NCBI RefSeq assembly: GCF_000021485.1
Contig: NC_011761.1
Location: forward strand, 2,262,001-2,326,000
Direction of reading: 5' to 3'
Source of the DNA: Acidithiobacillus ferrooxidans ATCC 23270
Lineage (GTDB): Bacteria; Pseudomonadota; Gammaproteobacteria; Acidithiobacillales; Acidithiobacillaceae
DNA length: 64,000 nt
The position numbers and the translations under genes were made by a program. How positions within the stretch are numbered: the first letter of the stretch is position 1; each line of letters starts with the position of its first letter. Shown here one piece after another: positions 37,465 through 46,421 of the stretch. The notes under the pieces were generated by a model, which saw nothing but the letters and a program-made list of their open reading frames with translations, made no database searches and had not been told where the DNA came from.

Positions 37465-37486
37465 TTCGGTTTGATGCGCAAAATGA

Positions 37487-37510
37487 CCCCGCCTTTGCGC
37501 GGGGTTTTTT
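37487..37510 (+). terminator. Rho-independent terminator after orphan hdrB
   Basis: A six-base GC stem (37487-37492 with 37499-37504) with a six-base loop is followed directly by six T residues, 22 bases after the hdrB copy stop. Confidence 0.88.
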
Positions 37511-37647
37511 GTTTTTACACGGAATCTATCCGGGCATGGAATACTTCAATCGACAAAAACCTCCCCTCCGGACATATTTTTCGGGTATGCTTAGGCACGC
37601 CCGCCACGACAGGCGATGGCTTTGCCCGTTTAAACAGGAGGATGACA

Positions 37648-37944
37648 GTGGACCCGAAGGCCCTCAATACCCGTTGTGTAGAACTTTTTCAGAGCCCGGA
37701 TGTGCGCCTGCGTATGTGGAATGCGCGGATGTTCTGGCAGGTTGGCGATCAGATGAATGTCGCGCCAACCGCACTCACCGATCCCAAGGTGGATACCTGC
37801 GAACTCGAAGTCATGCTCAGCGCCGCCGCACTGACCGATTCCCAGTGTGCCGCCGAACTGGACAAACGGGAGCCTGGCCGCGCCGCCTTCATTCAGCGCC
37901 AGGTCCGGGAAGGCATGCGACCGCTTCTGCGTCCTGCACAATAG
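37648..37944 (+). CDS. Small hypothetical protein, paralogous to the gene at 35614
   Basis: 98 residues from the GTG at 37648, six bases from AGGAGG; an in-frame ATG at 37642 directly abuts that site. The segment DTCELEVMLSAAALTDSQCAAEL then REPGRAAFIQRQV is shared with the protein encoded at 35614-35934. It has three cysteines and no membrane segment. It follows the hdrB terminator by about 140 bases, so it probably has its own promoter; a TATGCTTAGG element (37587-37596) is a candidate -10 region. Function unknown. Confidence 0.7.
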   Translation: MDPKALNTRCVELFQSPDVRLRMWNARMFWQVGDQMNVAPTALTDPKVDTCELEVMLSAAALTDSQCAAELDKREPGRAAFIQRQVREGMRPLLRPAQ

Positions 37945-38181
37945 CCAAGGTCGCAGGCATTGCGTAGTTGCGGGCCCCAGCAACATGGGTGGTCGCCAGC
38001 ATAGCGGCCCCCCTGTGCGGCGTACGTTGACCAGCAACGTACAGTCGGCGAGATGTCCCGGATCGGGGTGCGTGCCGTACCCAGCGTAAATCACGCCCCA
38101 TTGTCGTCCGCCCTTTGGCAAGATCGGTACGGGGCGCTATTCTCGCGCCATCAATGCCGCCATTCGTCAGGGAAGTGTTCC

Positions 38182-38883
38182 ATGTCCAAAAAGCCCGCCA
38201 CGCCTCTGCAAACCCCCGATGGCAGCCGACATATCCTGCTGCACTCCTGCTGCGCCCCCTGCGCCGGACCCATCATGGACGATATCCGTGCTGCCAGCAT
38301 CGACTTCACCGTCCTGTTCTACAATCCCAACATCCACCCCATGGCGGAATACGAACTGCGCAAGGAAGAGAATATCCGTTACGCGGAAAAGCTCGGCGTA
38401 CCCTTCGTGGACCTGGACTACGACAAGGACCGCTGGTTTGAACGGGTCAAGGGCCTGGAATGGGAACCGGAACGGGGTGCGCGTTGCACCGCCTGTTTCG
38501 ACATGCGTTTCGAGCGCTCCGCCCTCTATGCCAGAGAACACGGCTTCACGGTCTTTACCAGCACCCTGGGCATCTCCCGCTGGAAGGACATGGCCCAGAT
38601 CAACGCCTGCGGCGAACGGGCCGCCGCCCGCCATGGGGGCCTGCAGTACTGGACCTACAACTGGCGCAAGGGCGGCGGCAGTCAGCGCATGATCGAGATT
38701 GCCAAAGAAGAAAGCTTCTACCAGCAGGAATATTGCGGCTGCGTCTATTCCCTGCGCGATTCCAACCGCCACCGCATCGCCCAGGGCCGCTCCAAGATCG
38801 TCCGCGGCGTCAAGTTTTACGGACGGGACGAAACGGCCGGCGCGGTACCCCCAGAGGCCGCCACCGACATCAGCAAGCGGTAA
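38182..38883 (+). CDS. queH: Epoxyqueuosine reductase QueH
   Basis: 233 residues, DUF208 family. It has the N-terminal SCCAPC motif (Cys23, Cys24, Cys27), YNPNIHP, the CTACFDMR motif and the later EYCGCVYS pair. It catalyses the last step of queuosine formation in tRNA using an iron-sulfur cluster; it is the non-orthologous alternative to QueG. The start at 38182 is chosen over an upstream in-frame ATG at 38053 that adds 43 residues without family similarity. The 3' end overlaps the convergent gene by 67 bases. Confidence 0.93.
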   Translation: MSKKPATPLQTPDGSRHILLHSCCAPCAGPIMDDIRAASIDFTVLFYNPNIHPMAEYELRKEENIRYAEKLGVPFVDLDYDKDRWFERVKGLEWEPERGARCTACFDMRFERSALYAREHGFTVFTSTLGISRWKDMAQINACGERAAARHGGLQYWTYNWRKGGGSQRMIEIAKEESFYQQEYCGCVYSLRDSNRHRIAQGRSKIVRGVKFYGRDETAGAVPPEAATDISKR

Positions 38884-39407
38884 CGGTCCCCGGGGCCGAT
38901 GATCTCCAGCAAGGGATAGCGCGCCGGCAGCCCCCGTGCCTTCAGCCACGCCTTGAGGGCGGAGTACGCCTTGAGGGAGGCCACCGCGTGGTAGGCATTC
39001 ACCTCGACGCTCACCGCCGTCTGCCGCGGCCACACCCCTTGCTGCAAGCCCACAGGCACCGGGCTGCCGGGGTTCACCAGAACTCCCACCCGCGCCGTCA
39101 CGGCGGCGGATCGGCCCCCTTGCTCATGCTCGATGAGGGTCATGGCCGCAGCCGGCGTCAACCCCGCCGACAGCAAGCGCTTTTTCAGCGCATCCCGGGC
39201 CTTCACCATATCCGGATAACGGCCAGCGAATGGTTCATAAACATAGCGATAGGGACCCATTGGCGCTCTATCCACCGTTGCCTGACGGAAGACCCCCAGC
39301 CACAGCAAGGTAAACAGGAGCATGGCCAGGAAGGCCACGAAGGGCCATAACCAGCCCTTGCGCCAGTCGCGCCGCGGCGCCTTTCGCGCTATCGCCTCAT
39401 CGGTCAT
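38817..39407 (-). CDS. Membrane-anchored hypothetical protein, GyrI-like periplasmic domain
   Basis: 196 residues. A basic N-terminus ([12 protein letters not shown]) and one membrane helix (about residues 20-40) precede a domain of about 150 residues. Its layout ([28 protein letters not shown], then [24 protein letters not shown]) weakly recalls GyrI-like small-molecule binding domains. It overlaps ampD by 11 bases upstream and queH by 67 bases on the opposite strand. Function unknown. Confidence 0.7.
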   Translation of the reverse strand: MTDEAIARKAPRRDWRKGWLWPFVAFLAMLLFTLLWLGVFRQATVDRAPMGPYRYVYEPFAGRYPDMVKARDALKKRLLSAGLTPAAAMTLIEHEQGGRSAAVTARVGVLVNPGSPVPVGLQQGVWPRQTAVSVEVNAYHAVASLKAYSALKAWLKARGLPARYPLLEIIGPGDRYRLLMSVAASGGTAPAVSSRP

Positions 39408-39951
39408 CCGCCCACTCCTCCCAAAGGGTTTGCCAGGAAAAACAAGGGCCCGGATCCCATTTTCGCCCGGGGGCGATATCCGCGTGCCCCACCACGCGCT
39501 CCCGCGACAGAGCCGGAAACAGCGCTTGCAAATCCCGCCCCAAATGCCCCAGGGCCCGGTATTGCTCCGGTGTAAAAGGCCGCGTCGCCGTCCCTTCCAA
39601 TTCTACCCCGATACTATAATCATTGCAGGCCGGACGCCCCGCCCATTGGGATTGACCGGCGTGCCAGGCGCGCTGAAAAACGCCGACATGCTGCCATAAT
39701 GCTCCATCGCGGGGAATGAAAAAATGGGCCGAGACCCGCAGGTGGCGGATCCGGTCATAATAGGGGTGGCGGTCGAAATCCAGCTCGCCCAGGAAAAAGC
39801 GCTGCACGTCCCCGCTGCCGAAGGTGTCCGGCGGCAGGCTGATGGCATGAACGACCAGCAGATCCACGGCAGTGGGCGGGCGTTCGTCAAAAAACGGCGA
39901 TGGCGCCCGCCGGGCCGCCCCATGCCAGCCCTGGGCGTCGAAAACGCTCAC
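39397..39951 (-). CDS. ampD: 1,6-anhydro-N-acetylmuramyl-L-alanine amidase AmpD
   Basis: 184 residues, cytoplasmic amidase_2 fold. Zinc ligands and catalytic residues lie in LVVHAISLPP, the SIGVELEGT segment and GHADIAPGRKWDPGP. FHxP-type and HVGVFQRAWHAGQS segments match AmpD. It recycles cell-wall muropeptides. Coupled by four bases to the thioredoxin-like gene upstream. Confidence 0.95.
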   Translation of the reverse strand: MSVFDAQGWHGAARRAPSPFFDERPPTAVDLLVVHAISLPPDTFGSGDVQRFFLGELDFDRHPYYDRIRHLRVSAHFFIPRDGALWQHVGVFQRAWHAGQSQWAGRPACNDYSIGVELEGTATRPFTPEQYRALGHLGRDLQALFPALSRERVVGHADIAPGRKWDPGPCFSWQTLWEEWADDR

Positions 39952-40283
39952 GGCTGCTCCTCGCCTGGCAGATCTTTCACCGACTCCACCAGGCGATGCA
40001 GGGCCTGGGGCCGCGCCTCCACCTGCAAGGGCCTCAGGTAGCGGCCGTCCTTGAAGAGAAAGAGCGCCGGCAGGTGATAAACCTCAAACTCCTGGGTCAG
40101 CCCCATGTCGATACCGGCATCCACCTCCCAGACGCGCAGATCCTCGCGGGTCATCTCATACTCCCGCAGCAAACCCCGCCAGATGCGGCAGGAATGGCAG
40201 CCCGCCGAGCTGAAAAAGAGGATAATCAAGCCCCGCTCCGCCGCCATCCGCTGCCAGAACCCCAATTCGGATATTTTTTCCAT
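39948..40283 (-). CDS. Thioredoxin-like protein with CHSC active site
   Basis: 111 residues from the ATG at 40283 with a GAAGG-type site. The motif is FFSSAGCHSCRIW (Cys29, Cys32), followed by the cis-proline loop YHLPALFLFKDG. No signal peptide is seen, so it acts in the cytoplasm. The CHSC active site differs from CGPC of standard thioredoxins. It starts the trx-ampD-hypothetical operon. Confidence 0.85.
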   Translation of the reverse strand: MEKISELGFWQRMAAERGLIILFFSSAGCHSCRIWRGLLREYEMTREDLRVWEVDAGIDMGLTQEFEVYHLPALFLFKDGRYLRPLQVEARPQALHRLVESVKDLPGEEQP

Positions 40284-40543
40284 TGCCTTCTCCCCCTCCC
40301 TCGCTCCATCACGCCGGATCATGGCCGATGATCGCCAAGGCCCATCGCCAATAGTATGGCGCAAACGCCATGCCCTGAAGCGTTACCGACATCCAAGCCC
40401 CTCGATCCGGCTTGGATGCGGTCTACTTCTTGCGTGCGTGAACATGCAGATCTTCCTCATCCTACCATATGTACTGGCGGAATTCGGATCTGCGCCAGCC
40501 TGGAGGGAAAACCCGTCGCGCCGTCTGGTCCTGCCGTCAGGGC

Positions 40544-40768
40544 CTATCCATTGGCTCCGCCGCGGCGCGGGTTTTCCAGGTCCACCAGGCTGCAGCTTGT
40601 TTTCCTGCTGGCCAGACAGTCGGCGTCGCCCGGGACATAATCAAAGGAACAGGATTTCTTTTGCAGATCCAGCCAGTCCTCCGGAGGGTATTTCCCCTCC
40701 GGGAGATTCGGCGGGAAATATACGCACATACCGCATAACACTTGTGCCTTGCTTGATTCGTCACTCAT
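40544..40768 (-). CDS. Small cysteine-rich protein, 74 residues
   Basis: The ATG at 40768 has an AGGAG site nine bases upstream. Five cysteines are arranged as CGMC near residue 12, then single cysteines in KKSCSF, DADCLAS and KTSCSLV, which suggests metal or iron-sulfur binding. No family is recognised. It lies 261 bases upstream of the thioredoxin-like gene on the same strand, with no gene in the intervening gap. Confidence 0.65.
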   Translation of the reverse strand: MSDESSKAQVLCGMCVYFPPNLPEGKYPPEDWLDLQKKSCSFDYVPGDADCLASRKTSCSLVDLENPRRGGANG

Positions 40769-40878
40769 GCAGGGTCGCTCCTCGCCCTATTGGGCAAAAA
40801 AATAGATATCCATTCATCCCATCGTTGCGTCCGCCGGAAGCGGCATCATGCCGGCCAGGGACCATCCGCAGTGCGCCG

Positions 40879-41298
40879 TCATCGTCGTTCCTGGGGATAG
40901 GAAAAATCTCCTGTCCAGCCACTCTTCCGATAATCCAGCGTTACGGCGCGGGGAATGAACGGCGTCACGCGGCGGATGGGGAAGGTCAGCAGATCCGGCA
41001 CTTCGGCATCGCCGATGGCGCAGACCTTGGTGCATACCGGGTGGAAATACAGGGTCAGGCGCGGATCCGTTCCGGGTACCGGAATGGCGTCGGCATGGGG
41101 GGCGGCGGGAAAGCGCACGCGCTTGCGGATCAGGCAGCTAAAAAGCAATTCCAGTTCCACGAGCAGCGGCGTGGGATGCATCGCCAAGGCGCGCTCCGCG
41201 CCGGCCGTCAGCCGCACCTGAATGGGGTGGCGCCGGGCGCCGTGCCCTCCCCCGGACTGATTTGCCGCGCCCTTCGTGTCCTCAAGGGCTGAGATCAT
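40879..41298 (-). CDS. Hypothetical protein, 139 residues
   Basis: The ATG at 41298 is chosen over one at 41349 because GGAGG lies eight bases upstream. The protein is soluble, with a hydrophobic core LLVELELLFSCLIRKRVRF and a HPVCTKVC pair of cysteines near residue 90. It lies 57 bases after gst and 110 bases before the Cys-rich gene. I do not recognise it. Confidence 0.68.
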   Translation of the reverse strand: MISALEDTKGAANQSGGGHGARRHPIQVRLTAGAERALAMHPTPLLVELELLFSCLIRKRVRFPAAPHADAIPVPGTDPRLTLYFHPVCTKVCAIGDAEVPDLLTFPIRRVTPFIPRAVTLDYRKSGWTGDFSYPQERR

Positions 41299-41355
41299 GT
41301 TGTTTCCTCCGGGCGTTGGGAAGCTCTGGGAAAAGCGTATAGATACCATCCGATC

Positions 41356-41970
41356 TCAGGTATCCTGGAGCAGACCTTCCGCCTTCAGGGCCGATTGCAC
41401 CGCAGGCCGCGTGGATACCCGCCCCTGATACGCCTGGAGCACCGGCCATTGCTCCACGTCAATGCCCACATGCCGTCCCCAGCCCAATACCGTAAAGAGA
41501 TAGGCGTCGGCCACCGTGAAGCCCTCGCCCAGCAACCAATCCTTGCCCTCCAGCTGCCGGCTGACCGTGCTCAGGCGCCGCCCGAGTTGGGCAGCGACCA
41601 CCGTCTTCCATTCCTTGGGCGCCTGCGGATGGAATAAGGGAGAAAAACCCTTGTGCAGTTCCGTAGAGATGAAATTGAGCCACTGCATGAGCCGGTAGCG
41701 CTCCAGCGTGCCCAAGGGCGGGGCGAGCTTCTTTTCGGGCACGCGGTCGGCCAGGTACTGAATGATGGCCGGCCCCTCGGTGAGCACCTGCCCGTCGTCG
41801 AGCAGCAGGGCGGGCACGTAGCCGTCGGGGTTGATGGCGGCATAGTCGGCACCGGTTTCCGTTTTCTTGCTGGCGAGGTCCACCCTTTCCCTGTCGAAGC
41901 TGAACCCGCCTTCGTTGAGGATGATATGGGGAGAGAGGGAACACGCACCGGGGCTGTAATACAATTTCAT
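41356..41970 (-). CDS. gst: Glutathione S-transferase (beta-class like)
   Basis: 204 residues. The thioredoxin-like N-terminal domain begins MKLYYSPGACSLSPHIIL, with the beta-class cysteine at residue 10, and has the GYVPALLLDDGQVLTEGPAI motif binding the glutathione gamma-glutamyl group. An all-helical C-terminal domain follows. It is divergent from an hxlR-type regulator, which probably controls it. Confidence 0.92.
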   Translation of the reverse strand: MKLYYSPGACSLSPHIILNEGGFSFDRERVDLASKKTETGADYAAINPDGYVPALLLDDGQVLTEGPAIIQYLADRVPEKKLAPPLGTLERYRLMQWLNFISTELHKGFSPLFHPQAPKEWKTVVAAQLGRRLSTVSRQLEGKDWLLGEGFTVADAYLFTVLGWGRHVGIDVEQWPVLQAYQGRVSTRPAVQSALKAEGLLQDT

Positions 41971-42090
41971 GGCAATTCATCTCCTGACCGAGCGATTGAC
42001 GGCAAAAGTGCCGGGGTTGTTGTGCATGGCTTCAGACCAGCGCGGCTGGCGCTTGGATGAGATATTAATACCCCATACAGTTCGTCTTGT

Positions 42091-42153
42091 GAAGTATGCA
42101 CTTTCTTGTTATATATATTCGCACAAAATAGTAAGTATATTTTTGGTAAGTAT
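42091..42153. repeat. Direct repeats in the gst/hxlR divergent region
   Basis: GTAAGTAT occurs at 42131-42138 and again at 42146-42153, 15 bases apart, and a related GAAGTATG is at 42091-42098. The region is AT-rich compared with its surroundings. These are candidate HxlR operator sites. Confidence 0.5.
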
Positions 42154-42198
42154 GAATAAAAAGGGGAATCCCCAGTCTTGCTCATGGAGGGAAGAGAG

Positions 42199-42573
42199 AT
42201 GGCAGAAGAAGAGCCCTGCGCTGTGGATGTCACCCTCCGCGTCATTGGTGGAAGGTGGAAGGTGCTGATTCTTCAAGATTTATTCACGGGAACCCGGAGA
42301 TTCTCGGAAATCCACAGAGCCGTTCACGGCATCACCCAGAAGATGCTCGCCCAGCAATTGCGGGAGATGGAGAGGCACGGCATCGTGAACCGGCTGGTAT
42401 ACGCCGAGGTGCCGCCCAAGGTCGAATATTCCCTTACCCCGCTGGGGAAGAGTCTTTGGCCCGTCCTCATGTCGATGCACAGGTGGGGGCTGGAGCAATT
42501 GGCGGCGACGGGGAACTCAGCGCCAGCCACCCGGGAAAGCGGGTCGCAAGCGGCGGAGCTTCCCGGACGTTGA
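42199..42573 (+). CDS. HxlR-family transcriptional regulator
   Basis: 124 residues from the ATG at 42199, eight bases from GGAGG; earlier in-frame starts (42178, 42184) are less well placed. It has the family signature: PCAVDVTLRVIGGRWKVLIL with the N-terminal cysteine, a winged helix ITQKMLAQQLREMERHGIV and YSLTPLGKSLWPVL. HxlR proteins with this cysteine often sense electrophiles or redox stress. The divergent gst gene is the likely target. Confidence 0.92.
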   Translation: MAEEEPCAVDVTLRVIGGRWKVLILQDLFTGTRRFSEIHRAVHGITQKMLAQQLREMERHGIVNRLVYAEVPPKVEYSLTPLGKSLWPVLMSMHRWGLEQLAATGNSAPATRESGSQAAELPGR

Positions 42574-42657
42574 GGAAGGCGGGAGCCCGCTTCGAAAAAA
42601 AGGGGATCTCCTGAAGGAAAACGCCCTCAAGGGATCGGTGACGAAGGGCATGACCTC

Positions 42658-44199
42658 CTAGATCTGCGGATGCCGCCGCCCTTGGGGCTGTTGCAGGCGG
42701 TTCAAGGCCGAGAGATAGGCCTTGGCGCTGGCGAGGACGATGTCCGTATCCGCCCCCTGACCATTGACGATGCGGCCATCCTGCTGCAAGCGCACCGTGA
42801 CCTCCCCTTGGGCGTCGGTGCCGGTCGTGATGGCATTGACCGAATACAGCAATAACTGCACACCGCTTGCCACCACCGCTTCGATGGCCTTGAAGGCGGC
42901 ATCTACCGGCCCTCCGCCCACGGCCGCGGCGGTCTTGGCCACGCCTTCCACCAGGACTTCCACCCGGGCTTCGGGATGGGTGCCCATCTCCGAGCAGACA
43001 CGCAGGTAACCCAGGCGATAGCGTTCCGCCTGCTCCTCCTGCAGATCCTCGTTGACGAGGGCCTGCAGATCCTCATCGAAGATTTCCGCCTTGCGGTCGG
43101 CCAACTCCTTGAAGCGCGTGAAGACCGTGTCGAGGACATCCTTGTCCAGATGGATGCCCAAGGCCTCCAGGCGCGCCCGCACCGCCGCCCGGCCCGAGAG
43201 CTTGCCCAGGGTCATGCGGTTGGCCGCCCAGCCCACGTCCTCGGCGCGCATGATCTCGTAGGTTTCCCGGTGCTTGAGGACACCGTCCTGATGGATGCCC
43301 GACTCGTGGGCAAAGGCGTTGGCCCCGACAATGGCCTTGTTGGGCTGGATCGGGAAACCGGTGATGGTGGACACCAGCTTGCTGGTGGGCACGATCTGGG
43401 TGGCGTCGATGCGGGTGTCGCAGGAGAAGACATCGGCGCGGGTGCGCACCGCCATGACGATCTCCTCCAGGGCGGCATTGCCCGCCCGTTCGCCCAGACC
43501 GTTGATGGTGCACTCCACCTGGCGGGCGCCGTGGAGGACGGCCGACAAGGAGTTGGCCACGGCCAAGCCCAGATCGTTATGACAATGCACCGAAAAGATC
43601 GCCCGGTCAGCATTGGGCACGCGCCTGCGCAAATTGGCGACGAGCTGCCCAAAGCGGTCCGGAAGGTTGTAACCCACCGTGTCCGGGATATTGATGGTGC
43701 GCGCCCCGGCGTCGATCACCGCCTCGATGACCCGGCAGAGAAAATCCTCCTCCGACCGCCCGGCATCCTCCGGCGAAAACTCCACGTCGTCGCAATACTC
43801 CCGGGCGAGCTTCACGGCCGCCACCGCCCGTTCCAGGACCTCGTCGGGGGACATGCGCAATTTAGCCTGCATGTGTACCGGACTGGTGGCGATGAAGGTA
43901 TGGATGCGCCCCGCCGCCGCCCCGGCGATGGCCTCCCCGGCGCGGCGGATGTCCTCGTCCCGGGCCCGGGCCAGAGCGCAGATACGGCTGTCCTTCACCG
44001 CAGCAGCAATCGCTTGCACTGCAACAAAATCGCCGTTGCTGGCGGCGGGGAAGCCCGCCTCGATGACGTCCACGCGCAAGCGCTCCAGGGCCTTGGCGAT
44101 GCGCAGTTTCTCGTCGCGCGTCATGGCCGCGCCCGGCGATTGCTCGCCATCGCGCAAGGTGGTGTCGAAAATGATCAAATGTTCTTTAGCTGGACGCAT
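42658..44199 (-). CDS. leuA: 2-isopropylmalate synthase LeuA
   Basis: 513 residues, full length, with the N-terminal catalytic TIM barrel ([15 protein letters not shown] near residue 11; metal-binding [13 protein letters not shown]) and a C-terminal regulatory LeuA domain (about 370-500). It commits 2-oxoisovalerate to leucine synthesis and is feedback inhibited by leucine. It stands alone 74 bases from the sigma-54 activator gene on the same strand. No leader-peptide attenuator was evident. Confidence 0.96.
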   Translation of the reverse strand: MRPAKEHLIIFDTTLRDGEQSPGAAMTRDEKLRIAKALERLRVDVIEAGFPAASNGDFVAVQAIAAAVKDSRICALARARDEDIRRAGEAIAGAAAGRIHTFIATSPVHMQAKLRMSPDEVLERAVAAVKLAREYCDDVEFSPEDAGRSEEDFLCRVIEAVIDAGARTINIPDTVGYNLPDRFGQLVANLRRRVPNADRAIFSVHCHNDLGLAVANSLSAVLHGARQVECTINGLGERAGNAALEEIVMAVRTRADVFSCDTRIDATQIVPTSKLVSTITGFPIQPNKAIVGANAFAHESGIHQDGVLKHRETYEIMRAEDVGWAANRMTLGKLSGRAAVRARLEALGIHLDKDVLDTVFTRFKELADRKAEIFDEDLQALVNEDLQEEQAERYRLGYLRVCSEMGTHPEARVEVLVEGVAKTAAAVGGGPVDAAFKAIEAVVASGVQLLLYSVNAITTGTDAQGEVTVRLQQDGRIVNGQGADTDIVLASAKAYLSALNRLQQPQGRRHPQI

Positions 44200-44273
44200 G
44201 AATCACCCTTCCCGGATTGTCGGATGGATTGTACCGCGTCGGCGGGTTTTCACGAAGGGTACGCCGGCGTCCC

Positions 44274-45593
44274 TTATCCAGCGGTCTGGCGCTGCAACCA
44301 GCGGTACACCGTTCGCTCACAAACACCCAGCACATCTGCCACCTGGCGCCTGTTACCATGATAGCGACGCAACAATTCGTCGAGGTTGTCAGGGTGCAGT
44401 CCAGTCTTCCCCGGCCCAGGGAGCGACGGTCGCTCTGCTGTCGGCAGGGCTGCTTTGCGCGATACCGCCCAATCCAGATGCCGAGGCTGAATGACCGGGC
44501 CATCCGCCAGCGCCGCCGCCTTTTGCAGAATATTGCGCAACTCCCGCACGTTGCCCGGAAAATCGTAGGCACACAGACGAATCTCCGCCTCCTTGGACAA
44601 GCTCCAACCCCCGCCCCAGTTCCTGCCAATGCGATCCAGCAAAACTTTGGCGATACCCGCGATATCTTCGCGACGCTCACGCAACGGCGGCAAATCAATG
44701 GTAATGGCCGCCAAACGATAATAGAGATCTTCACGAAAGGCCCGCTGCGTCGCCATCTCCAGCAGGTTGCGATTGGTGGCGGCCACTACGCGCACGTCTG
44801 CATGCAGAGTTTCCGCTCCGCCCAGACGCCGAAAGCTACCCGTTTCCAGTACCCGCAGCAGCTTGGCCTGCATGGCAAGCGGTAGTTCACCGACCTCATC
44901 CAGAAACAGAGTGCCGCCATGGGCCATTTCATACAGCCCGCATTTGCGCCCGAGACAACCGGTGAAGGCTCCCCGCTCGTGGCCCAGTATCTCGCTTTCA
45001 AAAAGGGTCTCCGGCAAGGAAGCACAATCGACGGTGATGAAAGGACCACTCGCCCGCACCGAGAACTGATGCAGAGCGTTGGCGGCCAGCTCCTTACCCA
45101 CCCCGCTCTCACCGGACAGCAGGATACTGGCATCCGTCCGCCCTGCCATTTCTAGATGATGCAGACAGCGCATAAAGGCGGGTGAGCGTCCTACCATACG
45201 CAACTCACCGCAGGTGATTTCCTCCTCCTGGCGCGGGAGACGGATGATTTCCTCCCCCAGATACGCATTACCGTCCTGATCCTTGATGGCATGGCCGCGA
45301 ATCCGCACATGCTCGGCATGATTCTGGTGGTCATAATGAATGTGACGCACCTCATGCGCTTCTCCGGTGTTGAACACCGCCTGATGAGGACAATCTTCTC
45401 CACACATGTGACAAGGTACCGGGGAGTGATGGGAGATTTCATGGCAACACTTCCCGACCACCTCATCCGCACGCACGCCATAGGCATCCTGATAGGCGCG
45501 GTTGGCGGCTATAATCCGATAGTCCCGATTGATCAGCACCATGGGATTCTGCTGAATATTGAGGACACTGCCGACATCCAGCCCAATGGACAT
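44274..45593 (-). CDS. fisR: Sigma-54-dependent activator, FisR-like persulfide sensor
   Basis: 439 residues from the ATG at 45593; an ATG at 45656 would add 21. A PAS-like N-terminal domain with a Cys-rich end (CCHEISHHSPVPCHMCGEDCP) is followed by an AAA+ domain (GESGVGKE, GAFTGC, GGTLFLDEV) and a Fis-type HTH ending ERTVYRWLQR. Cys50, Cys61 and Cys68 have the 11- and 7-residue spacing of the three sensing cysteines known for FisR (53, 64, 71). It is divergent from a dsrE-tusA-sqr operon with a sigma-54 promoter. Control of that operon by sulfane sulfur is strongly inferred. Confidence 0.85.
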   Translation of the reverse strand: MSIGLDVGSVLNIQQNPMVLINRDYRIIAANRAYQDAYGVRADEVVGKCCHEISHHSPVPCHMCGEDCPHQAVFNTGEAHEVRHIHYDHQNHAEHVRIRGHAIKDQDGNAYLGEEIIRLPRQEEEITCGELRMVGRSPAFMRCLHHLEMAGRTDASILLSGESGVGKELAANALHQFSVRASGPFITVDCASLPETLFESEILGHERGAFTGCLGRKCGLYEMAHGGTLFLDEVGELPLAMQAKLLRVLETGSFRRLGGAETLHADVRVVAATNRNLLEMATQRAFREDLYYRLAAITIDLPPLRERREDIAGIAKVLLDRIGRNWGGGWSLSKEAEIRLCAYDFPGNVRELRNILQKAAALADGPVIQPRHLDWAVSRKAALPTAERPSLPGPGKTGLHPDNLDELLRRYHGNRRQVADVLGVCERTVYRWLQRQTAG

Positions 45594-45790
45594 GTCATTC
45601 CGCCTGGCCGTGCCTTCCGATTTCCCAGATATGGTTCTTTTCCTGTGTTTTATCATATCCAAACCCTTCGGTGTTTCAGCTACGACCGTTCTATGATACG
45701 AATTCTTCTGGCCACCGGATGCAAGAATATTCTTATCACCTCTAAATAATTACTTTTGACGACAAGTTAGAATGTTATGTTTGACTTATT
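45594..45790. other. AT-rich divergent region between activator and sulfur operon
   Basis: Non-coding part of the 398-bp divergent region. It should hold the promoter of the activator gene. No hairpin terminator or small gene was recognised. Confidence 0.5.
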
Positions 45791-45830
45791 TGTCATGACT
45801 GGATTGTCATGACCTGTCATGGCCATGACA
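45791..45830 (+). promoter_or_regulatory. Upstream activator sites with TGTCAT repeats
   Basis: TGTCATGAC occurs at 45791 and 45805, and a perfect 16-bp palindrome TGTCATGGCCATGACA at 45815-45830. They lie about 110-150 bases upstream of the sigma-54 promoter, the usual place for enhancer sites of this activator class. The same palindrome type recurs at 49622. Confidence 0.75.
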
Positions 45831-45941
45831 TGGCATATCAGCCGTCAAAACCATGCAAACTGCAGTACCATAATATTCAGGGAATGTTATTTACCAGAAA
45901 TAACAATGTGGTTAAATAACCTACCATACAATATCATGATC

Positions 45942-45957
45942 TGGCATGCTTTCTGCT
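45942..45957 (+). promoter_or_regulatory. Sigma-54 (RpoN) promoter of the dsrE-tusA-sqr operon
   Basis: TGGCATGCTTTCTGCT matches TGGCAC-N5-TTGC with the invariant GG and GC separated by exactly ten bases. It is 34 bases before the dsrE ATG and divergent from a sigma-54 activator. Confidence 0.82.
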
Positions 45958-45991
45958 TGCTGAGATTGTCCAGTCACAGAGTGAGGTTTTC

Positions 45992-46378
45992 ATGTCGGGG
46001 TTATATATCATCTGTTTGAGCGGGGTGAGAGAGAAGTTGCAGTTTGCGGCGATGGCGGCGTCGGTTGCGGCGGTTTCGGGGTCGGAGGTGCATGTTTTCC
46101 TGTCCATGAATGCCTTTCCCTATTTTGTGAAAGGACACGGCAAGGAGGCTCCGGCGGAAGGTGAGATGGGGCATTGGATGGCCGGACGCAAGGTGCCGCC
46201 ATTCTACCAGATCTTTGAGCAGGCCGTGGAGCTGGGCGATGCCAAAATCTGGGCCTGCTCCATGGCCATGGACGTGATGGGGATCAAGGCGGATGCGCTG
46301 GAAGACATCGTCGCCGGGCCTTTGGGCCTGACCAGGTTCCTCAGCGACGCCGAAGGCGCGCAGGTCCTGACTTTTTAA
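45992..46378 (+). CDS. dsrE: DsrE/DsrF-family sulfur protein
   Basis: 128 residues. It begins [20 protein letters not shown], has a [17 protein letters not shown] strand-loop and a cysteine in [13 protein letters not shown] at the position of the DsrE active cysteine. GAGG precedes the ATG by five bases. It is the first gene of the sigma-54-driven sulfur operon. It likely carries sulfur together with the TusA homologue that follows. Confidence 0.88.
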   Translation: MSGLYIICLSGVREKLQFAAMAASVAAVSGSEVHVFLSMNAFPYFVKGHGKEAPAEGEMGHWMAGRKVPPFYQIFEQAVELGDAKIWACSMAMDVMGIKADALEDIVAGPLGLTRFLSDAEGAQVLTF

Positions 46379-46381
46379 AAT

Positions 46382-46399
46382 CGCCGCGCCGGCGCGGCG
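46382..46399. repeat. 18-bp perfect GC palindrome between dsrE and tusA
   Basis: CGCCGCGCCGGCGCGGCG is its own reverse complement. It begins three bases after the dsrE stop and has no T tract. A role in mRNA stability or processing within the operon is possible. Confidence 0.7.
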
Positions 46400-46421
46400 C
46401 GCGCAAGCATAGGAGTGGTAG

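Noticed and set aside
37630-38121. 163-codon minus-strand frame opposite the 98-residue gene
   Set aside because: The right part looked briefly protein-like, but it has no ribosome site and its second half is antisense to the better supported small gene.
42976-44361. 461-codon plus-strand open frame
   Set aside because: Antisense to leuA and the end of the activator gene; both are well-supported proteins.
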